64,000 nucleotides of DNA, from positions 469,395-533,394 of the forward strand of contig RPFO01000016.1 of assembly GCA_009746045.1 (NCBI GenBank), read 5' to 3'. This document shows, piece after piece, positions 1 to 11,039 of this stretch. Within the stretch, counting starts at the first letter, position 1; the number at the start of each line of letters is the position of its first letter. A program made the translations under genes and the position numbers. Under the pieces are notes generated by a model. The model was not told the origin of the DNA. It saw only the letters and a list, made by a program, of their open reading frames with translations, and did no database searches. Source of the stretch: Mesostigma viride. Taxonomy: Eukaryota; Streptophyta; Mesostigmatophyceae; Mesostigmatales; Mesostigmataceae.

Positions 1-117
1 CTTTACAATTCAGGACAAGGAACTCGTTTGCAAATCACGGCTGAAAGGCAATGCTCACAACGAAGCACGTGCTCTCAAGGCTGTCCACCTCGTCCAACCA
101 AGCCCGGGCGAGCTGGC

Positions 118-1430
118 CTACTCAACAGGTCTCTTCTTGGCCAAGTTCGTGAGCCGTTTCTCGACGTCTGTCGGAATGGTCAAGATGGCCTGGCGATTGT
201 TAGCTGGGGTGACAACAATGGTGTGTTCGAACCCCGCGTCCATGCACAGGTAGCAATTGACCAAGTTTGGCTGTTCAGCTTGCGCATCGGCGTCCATTTT
301 GAACATCGTCGCCATACCCGGAAATCTGTCCCAGTAGCGCACCCCCACCACCCATTGTCCCTTACGGAACAACTCCCTATCGACCTTGCCGTTTCTGTCG
401 GCCACTCGCCTCACGAAAGTAGCGGCCACCTGATAAGGCTCCTGCAAGACTTCCGCTAGCCAATATGGATGATCTGGATCGTGGGACTCATCACCAGAGT
501 AGGACTCGACGGCAAAAATGTCTCGCAGCTTCAGTCTCCTTCCCATCATCGTCCTCTCTGCCTGTAGTCTGTTCAGTCGCGTCCCTGCGTGCCCCCTTGT
601 CCGTTTGGGTTCCTTTGCACTGGCTCCCCCAGTTTGTGGAGCTTCATCCGAGCACCTCCCACATTCCAGCCGTCCATGTCGGTCCACTCCTTTCGACAAT
701 CCCACCACCTTTCCTCGGCGCACGCACCGCCACAATAGCAGGAATACTGGCGCAGCATTAAGCGCGTCACATTCGACTTGTCCATGCGCCACCAGTGCGC
801 CTTCTTCACTCCTTTGATTTCGCCGCGCCCTGGGCTGTAAGGAAGCACCTGCGCGTCGAAGACAAGATTTGCACAAGGGAAAGTTGAAGTTACGAGACCA
901 TCGAGCTAGTTGTGTTTTATTAAGCACTCCTGATCGCCAGGACTCCAAGAACGCCCTAGAAACGACGGCCGGCGTAACTATTCCCTGAACGAGGACTGTA
1001 CACTTAATTACCTCGGGGAACTCGAAGAAGTTACGCCTGGTCGTTGTGGTCCCGCCCACCGCCCCCGACGCCAGATTCTCCACCAACTGGGCGCCGTCTG
1101 TTTGTCCTGGTTCTCTTCCCTGATGTGCCACCTCCTCAACATGCACTTCACAGTCCCACCAGCTCCATCCACCTCCCCCTTTCCGTGCTGCTCCCCAAAG
1201 TAATTCCACTCAAATGACTCCAGGTGCGGATCCTCCGTCAGCAGCCGGGCCACTTCCGCGATCACATTCCTTGACTTGAACTGCATGGAGCAATTGTCCG
1301 ACCACCCAATGAAGCGCTTCACCTCTACCCCTTCTGACCGTAGTGTCGCCAGGATTTTGAGGATAGCAAAACGGAGGGCCCGCAGGATTGGCAACGACTT
1401 CAACAACACCAAGCGGTTGCCACTGTCATT
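118..1430 (-). CDS. Transposon-like gene, 3' part (5'-truncated)
   Basis: Two coding blocks are visible. Block 1 (about 1430 down to 1012) reads WSDNCSMQFKSRN, then an HGKGEVDGAGGTVK motif, and ends FFEFPE at a good donor (GAG/GTAATT). Block 2 (848 down to 118) starts after GCGCAG, has a Cys/Trp-rich stretch (QYSCYCGGACAEERWWDC) and ends at a TAG at 118-120. The SD..QFKS and HGKG..DG.GG.K pattern is one I associate with proteins encoded by DNA transposons; that is recollection, not a search. Block 2 is 731 nt, one base short of whole codons. The frame changes at a C5 run (592-596, G5 in the sense strand). A second frame change lies near 1140. There is no start codon: the frame closes upstream at a stop at 1446-1448. 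The intron 849-1011 carries the GCCGGC motif in the sense of this gene, as do the introns of its plus-strand neighbour. Confidence 0.5.
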
Positions 1431-1460
1431 CAGAGTGTTGCTCGCTCAATAGGGGCGCCG
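1420..1460. other. Head-to-head junction of two truncated genes
   Basis: The minus-strand frame (SNTLNDSGNR...) and the plus-strand frame (KCDVSTCKK...) both begin without an ATG inside this interval. Each is closed by a stop codon: TGA on minus at 1446-1448 and TAG on plus at 1450-1452. The simplest reading is a rearrangement or misjoin that removed both 5' ends. Upstream exons hidden inside the other gene are less likely. Confidence 0.4.
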
Positions 1461-4400
1461 CGCAAGTGTGATGTGTCCACTTGCAAGAAAACCGCTCTCG
1501 GATTTGACTTGTATTGCCGAAAGCACGAAGAACATTCTCGTCACATCGAAAATGCCCTCAGTCGCGGACTTGGAATGGCGGGCGCCCTCGGACCTGGATT
1601 GGCGGGGGGGCCCTGCGACTTCGCCTGGACATGACTGTCGGAGAGGTCGTGGGTGTAAATTTTGATTTCACCAGGGGAGACGAGTACTTCCTTGAAGATT
1701 GGATAGTCAAAGACTCCGCGACAGGTGCGGACTTGGCAAAGGGAGGCTACGTTGCCGGCGCCCAAGAAAATGGTTGGAGTAGCTTGAGATGCTTTTTGAT
1801 GACGACACCTTTTGCCGACTCGCGTGACACGGATGTAAGCGAACTTTATCGGCGTATGTGTTTTGCACTCGCCGACATTCCGCTGATAACTCAACGAGAG
1901 TTCGATTTTCGCGTGGAAACAAAAGCCAAAGCGATTGTATCCGGCGTGAAGGCGATTGTGGAGGAGGAGCAGGATTCTCTGTGTGCAGAGTATTTGGAGA
2001 GAGTGGCCCCGATGAAGACGAGGAGGTCCGAAATCTATCCTGACACCGGCAACAAGGAGGCAAAGTTGGTGGCCGCCAAAGAAGAGATGTTCGCTCGTGT
2101 CGATGAAATGGCGGCGAAAGAGGTTCCGAGAGTTCGCTCGATCGGTTGTTGCAAAACCTGCAGAGAGTGGAACGAGTCGCGGGACAGTCTATATTGATAT
2201 GAGTTGCGCCCGCCGGCGTTTCTCTGGTCTTGAATGCCCCCCCTCTACATACACATTATATTGTCTGGACATTCGTATGTAGTGACAATCGTAGTCGATG
2301 TGATTGCCATTCGTTTGTACGTAGAAAGTGGTTGTTGAGGAAGTTGCGCCCCAGGGCGTTTCTTTGTTGCATTTTCTTCAAATTTTAGCTCGCATAAATA
2401 GATGAAGATGACTTAATAAATGCCAGTTTTTTTTAATAATATAAACTACTCGCGGCCGGTATGTTCTGGTTTCGCAGATGTCCAGTCTGACGGTCGACAT
2501 AAGGGGACGTCCATATCAGGACGCTGTTTTCCGGATTTTTGAGAAGGATCCCGAAAAGAAGTGCCGGGATAGGAAATGTAAAAAGCTGTCAATTACCGAC
2601 ATGGGTCTGTGTGGGGAACACATCGTAGCTTTTGGAAAGGACATGATTTCCCGTCATTTGCAACAATACGTTGACAACAATTGTGTGGGAGGGGCGCAGA
2701 TGGACGTCCTTCTTGAGGATGGAGTGGACGGAGCCAAAAGGGCTGTAATTCGGCTGTCGGAAATGGATGATGACAAAGAGGACGTGAACATTCGCCTTAA
2801 GAGGCACGACGATAACACGGCCGATTGTGTGTTTGGGTCTCGAGGAGTGGCGGATGAGAGGCAGGTCTTCCATGATGCCGCGGAGAAGGTGGTGGAATGG
2901 ATGATGGGTTGGTCAAATCTTGACGTTCGCATATTCAACCGTCTGACGTCTGATTTCCTTCTCCGGGGAAGTTTCAAGATGGTTGACCGTGCAAGGCAGT
3001 CCAGGAACCAGGTATCCGTTTCCATGGCCAGTCCGATCGCACGCATGATTGAGGGGGGCCCTCTTCCGCGCAACCTTGCCTCGAGATTTCGAAAATACCG
3101 TGAAGGGCTCGACCGAAAATCAGCAGCGATTTCCCATTCGCGAACCACTTATGGGTCGACGGAGGTGGTAACGGAATTTTTTTGCATTTCCTTGCCAATT
3201 GATTCTTTATGAGGGACATAGAGTTGTTTGTATAGAGAGTGAATTGACGAAAGTTGCGACGGCGGTCGCATCTTTTAGTGCGTCGTTCTCTTGTTATGAA
3301 TCTCTGTTCATTCTGAATTATAACGTTGTTTGTACCTTGACATAATGATGCATTTTTTGTATTGAGTTGCGACGTGGGGCGCATCTTCCTGCTGACTCGT
3401 ATGTTTTTTCCAATTTTTTTGTTTTGTGTTGCAGATGGAAAAGGGCGGCCCTACATCGCAGGTGGTCGGCGACTCTCCCCCTAGGGGGGAAGGGTCAGAA
3501 GGGCAACCAGTTCAGGCCCAAGGCGCCTCCCCACAACAGCCTCCTCACAAGCGTGCAAGGGAGGGCACGCCGCCCCCAATGGTGGAATCTGGTGTCAGCT
3601 TTGCCGCGGTCACTGGGAAGGATGAGTACCACGGTGGTCTTGAGATGGTGGACGATCCGGTTAAGCGGATTCAGATTGAGCGGTTTGAGCGACTCGCGAA
3701 TGGCACTCGTGAACAGCAATTCGCGCTGTACCAAGACATCCTTAATGACAAACCTGAAGTCGCCAAGGTGCCTTATACCTCCAAGCGCACATTCATGCCT
3801 CGTTTCGAAACCCTGCTCCAGCAGGAGCTAAGGTTGCGTCGGTTGGCTCAGAATGCGCCAGAGACAGTAGCCGCCGCGCCCTCCCATGCCGCGCCTGCCG
3901 CAGTAGCCCAAAAGAGGGGGGAGAGTGTGCACGAGTCGGCCGCAGTGCCCTCAACCGCAAGGGATCCCCCCGCGACTTCCAAGCCGGTCGCGACGGGCGA
4001 TATGCCCCCGCCGCGGCAGAGGGGAAGGGGGAAGGGGGTCGATGGAGGGGAAGTCCTCGATGTTTTCGATATGACGCTGGGCAATTTGGAAGGTGGCGGG
4101 CCGATCTTCGTAAGTCTCCGCCCATTAAATTGATGTCGTGAAATACAATACGCATTTTTTTGCAATATTCGCCAGACATGTCATTTCCGACAACTAAGCG
4201 GATTTTTACTTTCCGTTGAAATGTTCGCAGGGCCGGCAAGAGGATGTTGGTGCAAGAGAAGCCCGCTCAATGGCGGGAAGCACCCAGGTACATGAGTGCG
4301 TCAGATTCCTCTCCGGTTTACTTGTATTGAAAAGGTTTGCGTGCGTATATCCTTGTTTATTTTTGTAGTAATTTTTTTCTTGTGAATGGACAATCGCGTT

Positions 4401-7400
4401 TGCTATTTTTACAGGGAAGTCCGTTCGAGCAGCAAGAGGGCGGTGACAGGAGGGGAAGTGGATCTTACGGTGGTTCCACTGCAGAGGGGGGAAGGGTAAG
4501 TTACCGTTGACTTACAAATTGAAAGTTTAGGTTCGTCCTCAATTGACAGAGTTACGACGGCCGGCGTTTCTCTACACTTTTCTTACATTAAAAATCTTCC
4601 GTTGATAATGTTCTTGCAGGAAGCCGGTCGTCAGGGTGGGGCAAATCTCCAGGGAGAGGGGGCTATCGCTGTCGGTGAGCCTGTGTCAGAGGGCGCGGGT
4701 GGAAGCGACGGCGATACTGCGAAAATGACACGCTTTAAGGAGCAAGCGGATGCTTATCAACTGAAGAAGTTGGCAAAGTGGGTTGTGGCCGAGGTGAGAA
4801 CGGAAACAGCCCCACCTGAGGTACGGAACCAGATGATGACTCTCCATCAAGTCGCTGAGTTGATCGTGAAGAATGCGTGCGCGCCCGATGGCGCCACACA
4901 GCCTGAGGAGATCCCGAGCGCCAAGGCCTTGATAAAGTGGATGGAGGAGAACCTGTTCGAGGGCAAAGGGAAGGAGAGGAAGTGTAAACTGAAGACGGTG
5001 ACGATGGCGGACGCCAAGACTCTGATCAAGATGTTGAAGGAACACGATGCCCGCCGGGACAAGTCTCCGAAGATCGCGAAGGGGTCGAAGAAAGCGGCTG
5101 AAGCAGCAGCGGTTGAGGGGAATGAGGTAAGTCTACCTCTGTTGTGAGGGGGGCTTTGTTCTTGAGGTCCAGGTTTCATGTAGGTTGCGACGGCCGGCGT
5201 TTCTCAAGTGTGACACTTACTTCCTTTTGACTAACACTTACTTCCTTTCCTGATTTCGCATCGTTGAGGGAAATGAGCCAAGTGTACCTCTGTTGTGAGG
5301 GGGGCTCTGATCTTGAGGTTTAGGTTTCATCTAGGTTGCGACGGCCGGCGTTTCTCAAGTGTGACATTTACTTTATTCCTTTCGGTTATGCTTTCCTGAT
5401 TTTTTCATATCATTGTTAAGGGGAACGAGGTAAGTATACCTCTGTCGTGAGGGGGGCTTTGATGTTGAGGTTCAGGTTTCATGTAGGTTGCGACGGCCGG
5501 CGTTTCTCAATCGGCATTTACTTTATTCCTTTTGGTTATGCTTTCCTGATTTTTTCGCATCAACGCAGTACGTGCAGGCCGAGAGGGCGACCCACGCGGC
5601 CATCCTGTACTCAATCAGCCTCGACCAGCACGCGCGCCGCGAGAACATGAAAATAGATAGTACGTGGACTGCTGCCGTCGACGAACACCAGAAGGGACTC
5701 TCCGAAGCACTTGCGACCTACAAGGGGAAGGCGCTGAAGGGAAAGGGGAAAGGAAAGGAGGTGGAGGTTGCGGATGCTCCCGTGTCTCTGCTTGAGAAAT
5801 GGGAGAAGTCCCCGGTGTCGCAGGATGATGATGACATCCTGGATGTGAACGATGAGATCGCGAAGGGCAAACGGTTGCGGAAGCAGCTTGCCGTTCAGCC
5901 TCGGGACCTCGATGAGATGTCCAAAGCCTTGGTGCATCGAAATCGGGTGTGGACAAGGAACCTGTTCGTGGGGCCTCAGAAGCTCCTCGCACGAGACTTG
6001 CATCTGTCTAGAGCCGAGCAGAACGCCACCATTTTTGCAAACTCGGAGTCCGACTACGGCCACGACAAGCTGGTGATTCCTGTGTGGCGGTACTCGTTCC
6101 AGTTTTTGGCTGACCGGTGCCCCAACAGTTTTCATGACTGGATGAAAAAGGAAGGCACCCAGCGTCAGCTCGCGCAACTCTTCGGGGAGATGGGGGGGCA
6201 CGGACAATGAAGGCTGGCTACGCTCGCGCAATGACTGACAAAGAGATTGATATCTACCTGCGAACGAGCTCGGCCAAGGGAATGGCCGAAGCTGCTTCCA
6301 CCGCGGTTCTGACAGGACCGGCCGATATTCTGGACTCACTTAAGCCCGTGGACGTGAGAAAGGCCGCGCTTTTGGACAGTTTGTGCAAGTCCGCCTGGGA
6401 GATGGCTCCACTCGAGAAGAAGACACCGTTGCCGCCAGCCATTTGCGGCTTTCTCGTGCTGGACGGGAACCACTTTACCACACTCATCAAATCGGTGAAA
6501 TTCGAACTGGTCACCGACAATATGACGGTGGACCAAAGATCTGTGTGGTACCAGGCAATGCTGAATGGTTTCATGAAGGCGGAAAAGCTCAGGGTCGTTG
6601 CGCGGGGAGGGAAGGAGCAGGAGGTCACGAAGACCGTGGCCGCGGCGAAGCTGGAGGAGTGGGCAACTGATTGGACGAATTTCGGGGGGGTGGACGTGCA
6701 GATGCTCAAGGGTGAGACCATCCTGCCGACCTGGTGGCAGATCCGTGAACAGAAGGTAAGCCAGGTTGCGACCGCCGGCGTTTCTATAAGTGGTTTTCTT
6801 GTGTTAATTTCAGTATGCCATTAGTTCGGTCAAGATGCGACCGCCGGCGTTTCTATAAGGGGTTTTCATGTTCCACCTTAGCATGCCATATTTTGGTCAA
6901 GATGCGACCGCCGGCGTTTCTGTCAGTCGTATTCTTGTTCTCAGTTGAGTTGTGCTTATTTGGGAGGACTGTCGATGTGTCTCTGCGCGTTGTTGCCCTA
7001 CGGGGATGCAGGTTACCGAACAAGTCGGCAAGATGATCGAAGTTGTCAGGCAGCTCGGGAACGCCATGAACGCCGAGGACACAGCCCAAGCCAAGGCAAC
7101 GTGGGGCTCAGCGCTGGGGGATGTGCACCGGGCCTACCAGGCATATGGACCCGTCAAGAGAGGGAAGGGCGTGTCTCTCCCAACTCCTCTGTACGGCAAG
7201 ATCTGGGCGATTGTGAAGCCCTTTTGGCAGAAAGGAGAGCAAGCCAAGGCCGAAGGGGACGGCGCAGGCGACAAGGCAGGAGGGGCTGAAGAGACGGACA
7301 AGTGGGGGCCGGACCAGAAGAACTTCATGCAGCGCTGGCTGTTCTGGTGTGAGGACCCTTTGAAGCCCGCTGTCGACGGCAAGCCGGCGATCGCACAGGA

Positions 7401-8546
7401 TATCGCGGCTCGGCAAGACTTCCTTGACACGCGCCCTAAAGACAAGGCGCACGAACTGTCCATTTTCACCGCGCATCGGGAACTTGCGAGTTTCCAGTAC
7501 TTCGACAGCCTGATCCAAGCGCCGATCATGTCCTGTGAGGCCCCTCCCAGCAACCTGATAAAAATAATGGAAGTCGCCAAGAATTTGATAGAGGCGGCAA
7601 AGCAATTCGCCCACATCAAGTTCCTGGAGAACCCCGAGCTGATGGCCGCTTGCAAACAACTAAACGGGACTTTCGACCCCGTATTGGTGAGGGAGCACGT
7701 GTTTGGCGTGAAGCTGAAGGGCACCGTCGCCACGGACCTCGACAAGTTCATCGCCGACTGCCGCCTGACCAGAGACTTTTGGCGGGTGATCGTCACGGCC
7801 ACGAGGGCGATCATTCTCACGCTGAGGGACCTTCCGCCGGCTAAAAGGAAAGTGGTCGACCAGAAGGACTGGAAGTTCCCGAGAGGGCTGCTCGCTTCCC
7901 ACCCCCGTCATTTGTATGACGATTTGGGGGTGAAGACCAAACATCTGCTGGGTGTGCCACAGCAGGAGGCGGCGGCGGAGGAGGAGGTGCAGGCGGCGGC
8001 TAAGGAGGAGGGGACTGCCAAGGCCAAGAGGGGGTGGTGGGACAGGCTGGAAGCCTTCACCTATTGGGACGGGGTGAAGATGGGACCCGACTGGATCGCA
8101 TACAGGACAATGACATGGAAGGAAAACGAAAAAAGAAAGGATCTGGTGGTGACGAAGGTGGTGGACGAGTTGTACACGGGGTCTGAAGACCTTCCTGGGA
8201 AGCTGAAGGACCAGGCGTTTGCTGTGCTGGACCTGACAGCTGACAGCAACGAGAAGTGGAGGAACCTGCGCGAGTGGGATCAAGACTGTATTCCGGTCGA
8301 CAGCCAGATACCCTTACCCTCCTCCCGTTTGAGGTATGCCGCGTGGGATGTGGTTGACCAGATCACCAAGGCCCTGTTGAAGGGACCCTCCAGAGTTCTG
8401 CTGGTGTTCGGGTTACCCGCCCATATCCGCCGGTGGAAGCGCCTGGTCCGACTTATCAAATATCGGCTTCTTGAAGATGGGTGGCAAGACGTCGACATGG
8501 ACTTTGCCGTGGTCGTGGACGACGAAGACGACGGGGATCATCATTC

Positions 8547-8599
<53 letters not shown>

Positions 8600-10447
8600 G
8601 CTCGGAGAAGGAAGAGGTTTACGAGGAGGAAGAGGGGGAGGAGGAAGAGGGGGAGGAGGATATTGCTGAGGGGCACCCGCCCGGGGTGGGTGGGGGGCAG
8701 GCGGAGGGGGAGAAAGGGGATGGGGATGGGGAGGAGGGAGGAGGGGGGAGGGGGAGAGGGACGGGGGAGGAGATGGAAGGGGAGGGAAAAAGCGCAGTCG
8801 GGATGATGGAGGCTCGCGGGAGGAGACAATGGGGGGGATGAAGACAAAAGGGGGGGAGGTAAGCGCCAGCGTGCTGGTGAAGGAGACTCGAGGCCTGTCG
8901 TTGGAAACGCCGGCGGGCGTATCTGTGATGAGGAGGGGGATCGCCAGCGGGAGGGAGGCTCGCGGCCTGTTACTGGAAACGCCGGCGGGCGTATCTGTGA
9001 TGAGGAGGGGGATCGCCAGCAGGAAGGAGGCTCGCGGCCTGTTACTGGAAACGCCGGCGGGCGTATCTGTGATGAGGATGGGGATCGCCAGCAGGAAGCA
9101 GGCTCGCGGCCTGTTACTGGTAGCGCCGGCGGGCGTTCCCGATTTACGGGAGGCGGTCGTGTCCACAGATGGGAATGAGGCCTCGTCAGGATTCATGGGG
9201 ACCCCCGGTTGAGGGGACCCCCGCCCTCGCCTCGGTTTCTTTGGGTCTGGGTGACGATCCCGTACCGTCGTCAGGAAGGACGGTTGTGATGACTTTGCCC
9301 CCCGCTCGACGGGGATGGAGCAATGCCCGAACACGATACTGCTGAATGAGGATGACGATCCGGAGCCGTCGGCTGACACGGATTTTGTTGCGAGCACCCC
9401 ACTGCAGAAGAGGGTATTGGAGGCTCGTAACGTGGAGGGTCCGCCGAAAGTCTCAGGTGGAGGGCCGGCGTTTGCCGGATTGATGCGCCCGACTGAGGTG
9501 GTCGATGTTGAGGCGCCGCCAGGGACATCGGCCGGACACTATACCGCATTGATGGAGCCCTTCGATCGACCAAGGATGCCCTTCCACGCTCCAACGGTAC
9601 ATTCGGCCGGTAAATTTCATTTTCAATAAACGAGTTTAATAAGTACCTTAATATATATTTCTACATAAGTTTTTTTGCATCAGTCCATGGCTTCATTGAT
9701 TTCTCACACGACCCTTCCGTATTCATGTTAATTGGCATGTGCTTACGTGCAGGGAAAGGCGAAGAAGAAACTCCAGTTCGGTTTCCCCGTGGATCCGCGT
9801 CTGGGACTGTGTCCAGAGAGGCCGGCCGTGTTGTTGGCCAGGCCGCGGTCGGCGAACCAGTTGCACAACCGGGGGCGGGAGGGGACGAGCTCCCACCCAA
9901 CGCACCAACTCACGCACCAGCCTTACCGTGCGGTCAGCCAGAAAAAACGTACGAAGAGTTGATGGCAGAGGCGGCGGCTGCGCAGGGGCAGAAGGCAAAA
10001 CGTCGGGGAGGGGGCAGGCGAGGGGCGGGGCAGGAGACGGAGGGTGCCGACGAACCTGCACAGCCGCAGAAGGGTGGTGGTCAGGGCAGAGATGCGACGG
10101 CCGAAAACCGAATCAGGGACGTTCGGCCGGACGTCCGGATGCGCTTTATGGATGGCGCGAAACTGAGTCGCGGAGGTTGGAGTTCGAAATGGGTAGACGA
10201 GGTGTGCATAAACTGGGAGCACAAGTACCCCAAGAAGGAAGATTTTCCGCTCTTTGGCACCCTCCTGGGCAAAGAGAGGGAGAAGGTGGTGTTCAGATGG
10301 TTTGATGAAGGGCACGACCTCGGTTGGAGTAATGAGTGCGAGCAAAAGTTTCGTTTCCCTCTGAAGTTCGCTAGAGAACATGTTACTCTCCTGAAGGAAG
10401 GCGCCAGCTGGGACAACATTCCTTCATATCGACCTGGCAAGCGATGA
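1453..10447 (+). CDS. Large multi-exon gene of unknown function
   Basis: Exons inferred from ORFs plus AG/GT sites: about 1453-2190, 2478-3167, 3435-4109, 4231-4287, 4415-4495, 4620-5126, 5569-6755, 7012-8858, 9279-9609, 9753-10447 (stop 10445-10447). Nearly all introns are phase 0. The acceptor at 9279 (GAAG) is weak and the first donor is uncertain. The product is about 2,000 residues from exon 2 onward. Exons 1 and 2 share a C-x4-C-x10-C-x2-H pattern, suggesting a duplicated zinc-binding module. Exons 3-6 are Pro/Gly/charged linkers. Exons 7-8 are Trp-rich and globular, ending in an Asp run (GAT repeat, about 8550-8599) and Glu/Gly-rich sequence. Exon 10 has Lys/Arg-rich then globular sequence. 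Exons 7 (1187 nt) and 8 (1847 nt) are each one base short; the frame changes at G7 runs. No family is recognised. A mobile-element origin is possible because of its neighbour and the shared intron motif. Confidence 0.5.
2200..2368 (+). repeat. Intronic GCCGGCGTTTCT motif, 2 copies (intron 1)
   Basis: Copies at about 2203 (GTTGCGCCCGCCGGCGTTTC) and about 2343 (GTTGCGCCCCAGGGCGTTTC). They lie in the first intron of the plus-strand gene and share the core with copies in later introns. Confidence 0.55.
5127..5568 (+). repeat. Intron with three tandem units, each echoing the exon 3' end
   Basis: Three units of about 145 bp start near 5110, 5258 and 5405. Each opens with a version of the last exon bases and the donor (GAGGGGAATGAG/GTAAGT; GAGGGAAATGAGCCAAGT; AAGGGGAACGAGGTAAGT). 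Each continues with CTCTGTTGTGAGGGGGGCT and ends with GCGACGGCCGGCGTTTCTC. The third copy retains a usable GTAAGT donor. The exon is therefore followed by partial duplicates of its own 3' boundary. Confidence 0.75.
6756..7011 (+). repeat. Intron with three GCGACCGCCGGCGTTTCT copies
   Basis: Copies at about 6770, 6836 and 6903, spaced about 66 bp, each followed by TAT/GTC-rich sequence. The same core is seen in introns at 2.2, 4.55 and 5.2-5.5 kb and, in opposite orientation, in the minus-strand gene at about 960-985. Confidence 0.7.
8875..9135 (+). repeat. Intronic tandem repeat, about 78 bp x 4
   Basis: Units contain GGAAACGCCGGCGGGCGTAT followed by CTGTGATGAGGAGGGGATCG. The last unit is diverged (GGTAGCGCCGGCGGGCGTTC). 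They fill the intron between exons 8 and 9 of the plus-strand gene and carry a variant of the GCCGGCG intron motif. Confidence 0.7.
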
Positions 10448-11039
10448 TGGGCGAGGACTTTGCACGAAATCGCGTTTTGCACGTAATTGCCCACCGCAAC
10501 GTGGAGAAATGCAGATGTACATAGTAGTTGGATCAGTTACCGTGACTTTGGGCAGTTTAGTAGTTGGGGTGACGTGTCCAATGTATATATGGTGGGGCGC
10601 GTCCAAGGGGGTCCACGCTGATTGAGCACTTGCATGTGTTCTTTCAACATATTCGGACATGTCTGAAATGAATAAATTGTTTGGACGATTGCAAATTGAT
10701 TGATTGAAGAATGAGATACCATTAATAATTGAAAAATGTAAAACCTCATTGTGAATTTGTACTTCAAACTTTCACATGCATGCCCCAAATTGTGCATTTG
10801 TGCAGGTTTTAATTATGAGAAGTAGCATTTCTCTACAAATATTGAGAAATTTAGGGGCACTTGGGGTTGTTGGCCATGTTCATTCATGATAAAATGGACT
10901 TTTTATGCTGTAAAATCATATTCCACTAGTCCAAAACGCTGCTTTCATGACGTCAAAAGTACCAGCAATGGCCCTAGGTTGGAGCAGTAGATGTTGGGGA
11001 CGCCCGCCATGAAGAAAAATAAGAATTACTTAGCCATTT
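10448..11039. other. Intergenic, no gene seen
   Basis: AT-richer sequence between the convergent plus-strand gene and the hAT remnant. AATAAA-like strings occur near 10668, but I see no coding frame or RNA gene. Confidence 0.5.

Noticed and set aside
8413-9397. Long minus-strand Pro/His-rich frames
   Set aside because: Antisense of the acidic end of exon 8 and of the intronic repeats of the plus-strand gene.
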